DNA of 64,000 nt from Breznakia pachnodae (GTDB taxonomy: Bacteria; Bacillota_I; Bacilli_A; Erysipelotrichales; Erysipelotrichaceae): positions 124,001 through 188,000 of the forward strand of contig NZ_JAUSUR010000001.1 of assembly GCF_030814225.1 (NCBI RefSeq). The letters run 5' to 3'. This document shows positions 62,877-64,000 of this stretch, one piece after another (within the stretch, counting starts at the first letter, position 1; each line of letters opens with the position of its first letter). A program made the position numbers and the translations under genes. A model generated the notes under the pieces. It saw nothing but the letters and a program-made list of their open reading frames with translations. It was not told the DNA's origin and searched no databases.

Positions 62877-63515
62877 TTATTTATTCCCGTGATATTTAAA
62901 TATTAAAAGCAGATAAAAAATAATAAAACAAATAAATATTAAATAGCTACCAAAAAATAGAATGGAAGACATTAGCAATGAATTGTACTCACCTCCAATT
63001 ATGAAATAACCACAAAACCATGATACAAGTGGAAAAAGCAGAAAAATACCTAAACATATACAATAAAACGAATAATTATGGATAAAATTTTTATCTTCTC
63101 TATCATTCCTTAACCATTGTTCCCAAAACATAGCAGCCTCATCTATATTATTATTAACTCCTAATAATTCATTAACCTTCTTTTCTATTAGAAGTATATA
63201 AGATGATAATTTAATCTGGCGATATACTTGATCAATCCAAATCACTGATATTGAAATAGATATAACTGGAAATATTAAGCAGTAAAAATACATTGAGTGA
63301 ATAATAGAGCTCAAAATATGTTGTTGAAATCCCAATGTTAACAATACACCAAATATTGTTATATAGAGAGAAATTATTGTTATTTGAATTTGTAACTTGT
63401 GAATTGACTCTGCTTTTACCTCTTTATACTCTGCCAAAATAGAATCCAATATCAATCTAATTTTCATTTCATCTTTTTTTCTTACTTCCCCTAAATAAAT
63501 ATGTTTTTTTCGCAT
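62877..63515 (-). CDS. Four-helix membrane protein, SLATT-like arrangement
   Basis: This 212-residue protein has two pairs of hydrophobic helices (ITIISLYITIFGVLLTLGF and YFYCLIFPVISISISVIWI; then FYCICLGIFLLFPLVSWF and SILFFGSYLIFICFIIFYL) separated by a charged region (VNELLGVNNNIDEAAMFWEQ). Soluble-helix plus paired membrane helices in an island recall SLATT and related pore-type effectors, but I cannot assign the family. The start at 63515 follows GGGAGGA; eight upstream codons lack a site. Confidence 0.6.
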   Translation of the reverse strand: MRKKHIYLGEVRKKDEMKIRLILDSILAEYKEVKAESIHKLQIQITIISLYITIFGVLLTLGFQQHILSSIIHSMYFYCLIFPVISISISVIWIDQVYRQIKLSSYILLIEKKVNELLGVNNNIDEAAMFWEQWLRNDREDKNFIHNYSFYCICLGIFLLFPLVSWFCGYFIIGGEYNSLLMSSILFFGSYLIFICFIIFYLLLIFKYHGNK

Positions 63516-63597
63516 TTTAGTCCTCCCTTTTCTAAGCATTAATTATAAGCTATTGAATAACCAACAATCATTTCATCACTATACAAAATAATAACTA

Positions 63598-64000
63598 TTA
63601 CTTCTCAAGTGTAATTAACATCTCATCTAACATATCATACAAATAGTCTGATGGTATTTGTCTATCATCCGTCATTTTTATCAAATCATCATTAGAGAGA
63701 CTTAAAATTAATTTTCCATTTTCTCTTAAACACCCATGAATTGCTTTTTTAGCATTTTCATCTTCACCATATGGAGAAATAATTATTGCTACTGAGCGCA
63801 ACGCCTTAGAATATAGATATTTTTCTGTAGTATATATTTGACCTTGCTTGATTTTATCGCTATAATTTTTAAATTCAAAAATAATATATATATTATTAAA
63901 GTAGTCATTGAGTACTTTCCACCCCCCTCAGACACATTGTCCTTAATTTTACAAATTAAGTCATATCTATATAATGACCCCTCAGTTGATGTTTGTTCTT
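63598..64000 (-). pseudogene. PD-(D/E)XK nuclease-like gene, frameshifted and cut by the window edge
   Basis: From the right edge the frame reads TEGSLYRYDLICKIKDNVSE up to a run of six G on the coding strand (63922-63927), where it must shift to continue as WKVLNDYFNNIYIIFEFKNY, then SPYGEDENAKKAIHGCLREN and the end MLDEMLITLEK. YRYDLI plus FEFK looks like the D and ExK of a restriction-type nuclease fold. The start is outside the window. The shift may be decay or a sequencing indel. Confidence 0.6.

Overview
The window is low-GC Firmicutes DNA, most likely from an Erysipelotrichaceae-type gut bacterium. The signs are very high A+T, a valS operon under a T-box, lon under two CIRCE operators, an Asp23/AmaP envelope-stress cluster, PTS genes under BglG-type antitermination, several lipoproteins and a sortase-anchored surface protein. 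The species assignment is inference; there is no rRNA gene in the window. Standard code fits throughout.

Region 1 (1-19.9 kb) is housekeeping and stress DNA, nearly all on the minus strand: the start of pyruvate phosphate dikinase, an ABC exporter with its XRE-AbrB regulator, a T-box-controlled GNAT-valS operon, a flavodiiron protein, engB-lon (HrcA/CIRCE), tig, a compact six-gene run of nucleotide sanitation and alkylation repair genes (HAM1-like, orphan EIIB, AlkA-like, two MGMT-family proteins, Nudix), and the GlsB / helical protein / Asp23 / DUF2273 / AmaP cluster.

Region 2 (19.9-31.4 kb) carries a heterodimeric ABC exporter, a PTS operon (EIIA, BglG antiterminator, EIIBC, ChbG deacetylase) with a readable promoter, cre site, RAT and terminator, a two-component system and a small membrane-protein operon. 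It ends with a serine-recombinase-like small protein that lacks the expected catalytic serine.

Region 3 (31.4-44.6 kb) is a surface and signalling block: DegV, a beta-helix surface protein with a variant sorting signal, lipoproteins, a second two-component system facing a DUF308 protein and a P-type Ca2+-type ATPase across a symmetrical operator, a CX5R phosphatase, and an Ltp-repeat lipoprotein of the kind known from phage superinfection exclusion.

Region 4 (44.6-46.9 kb) is a small decayed mobile element. A 28-bp direct repeat flanks a secreted-protein operon and a broken tyrosine recombinase.

Region 5 (47-64 kb) is an AT-rich accessory island that looks like a defence island. It holds a class III cyclase-like protein, a frameshifted DUF4238 gene, an HNH-like protein, and a six-gene minus-strand run (unknown protein, beta-CASP MBL hydrolase, PD-(D/E)XK protein, coiled-coil protein, uracil-DNA-glycosylase-like protein, second PD-(D/E)XK protein). 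Upstream of that run lies an Avs-like STAND NTPase with an Mrr-like N-terminal nuclease, then decayed membrane and nuclease genes. The six-gene run next to the STAND protein is the best candidate for an undescribed system. Several island genes are broken at homopolymer runs, so either the island is decaying or the assembly has indel errors there.
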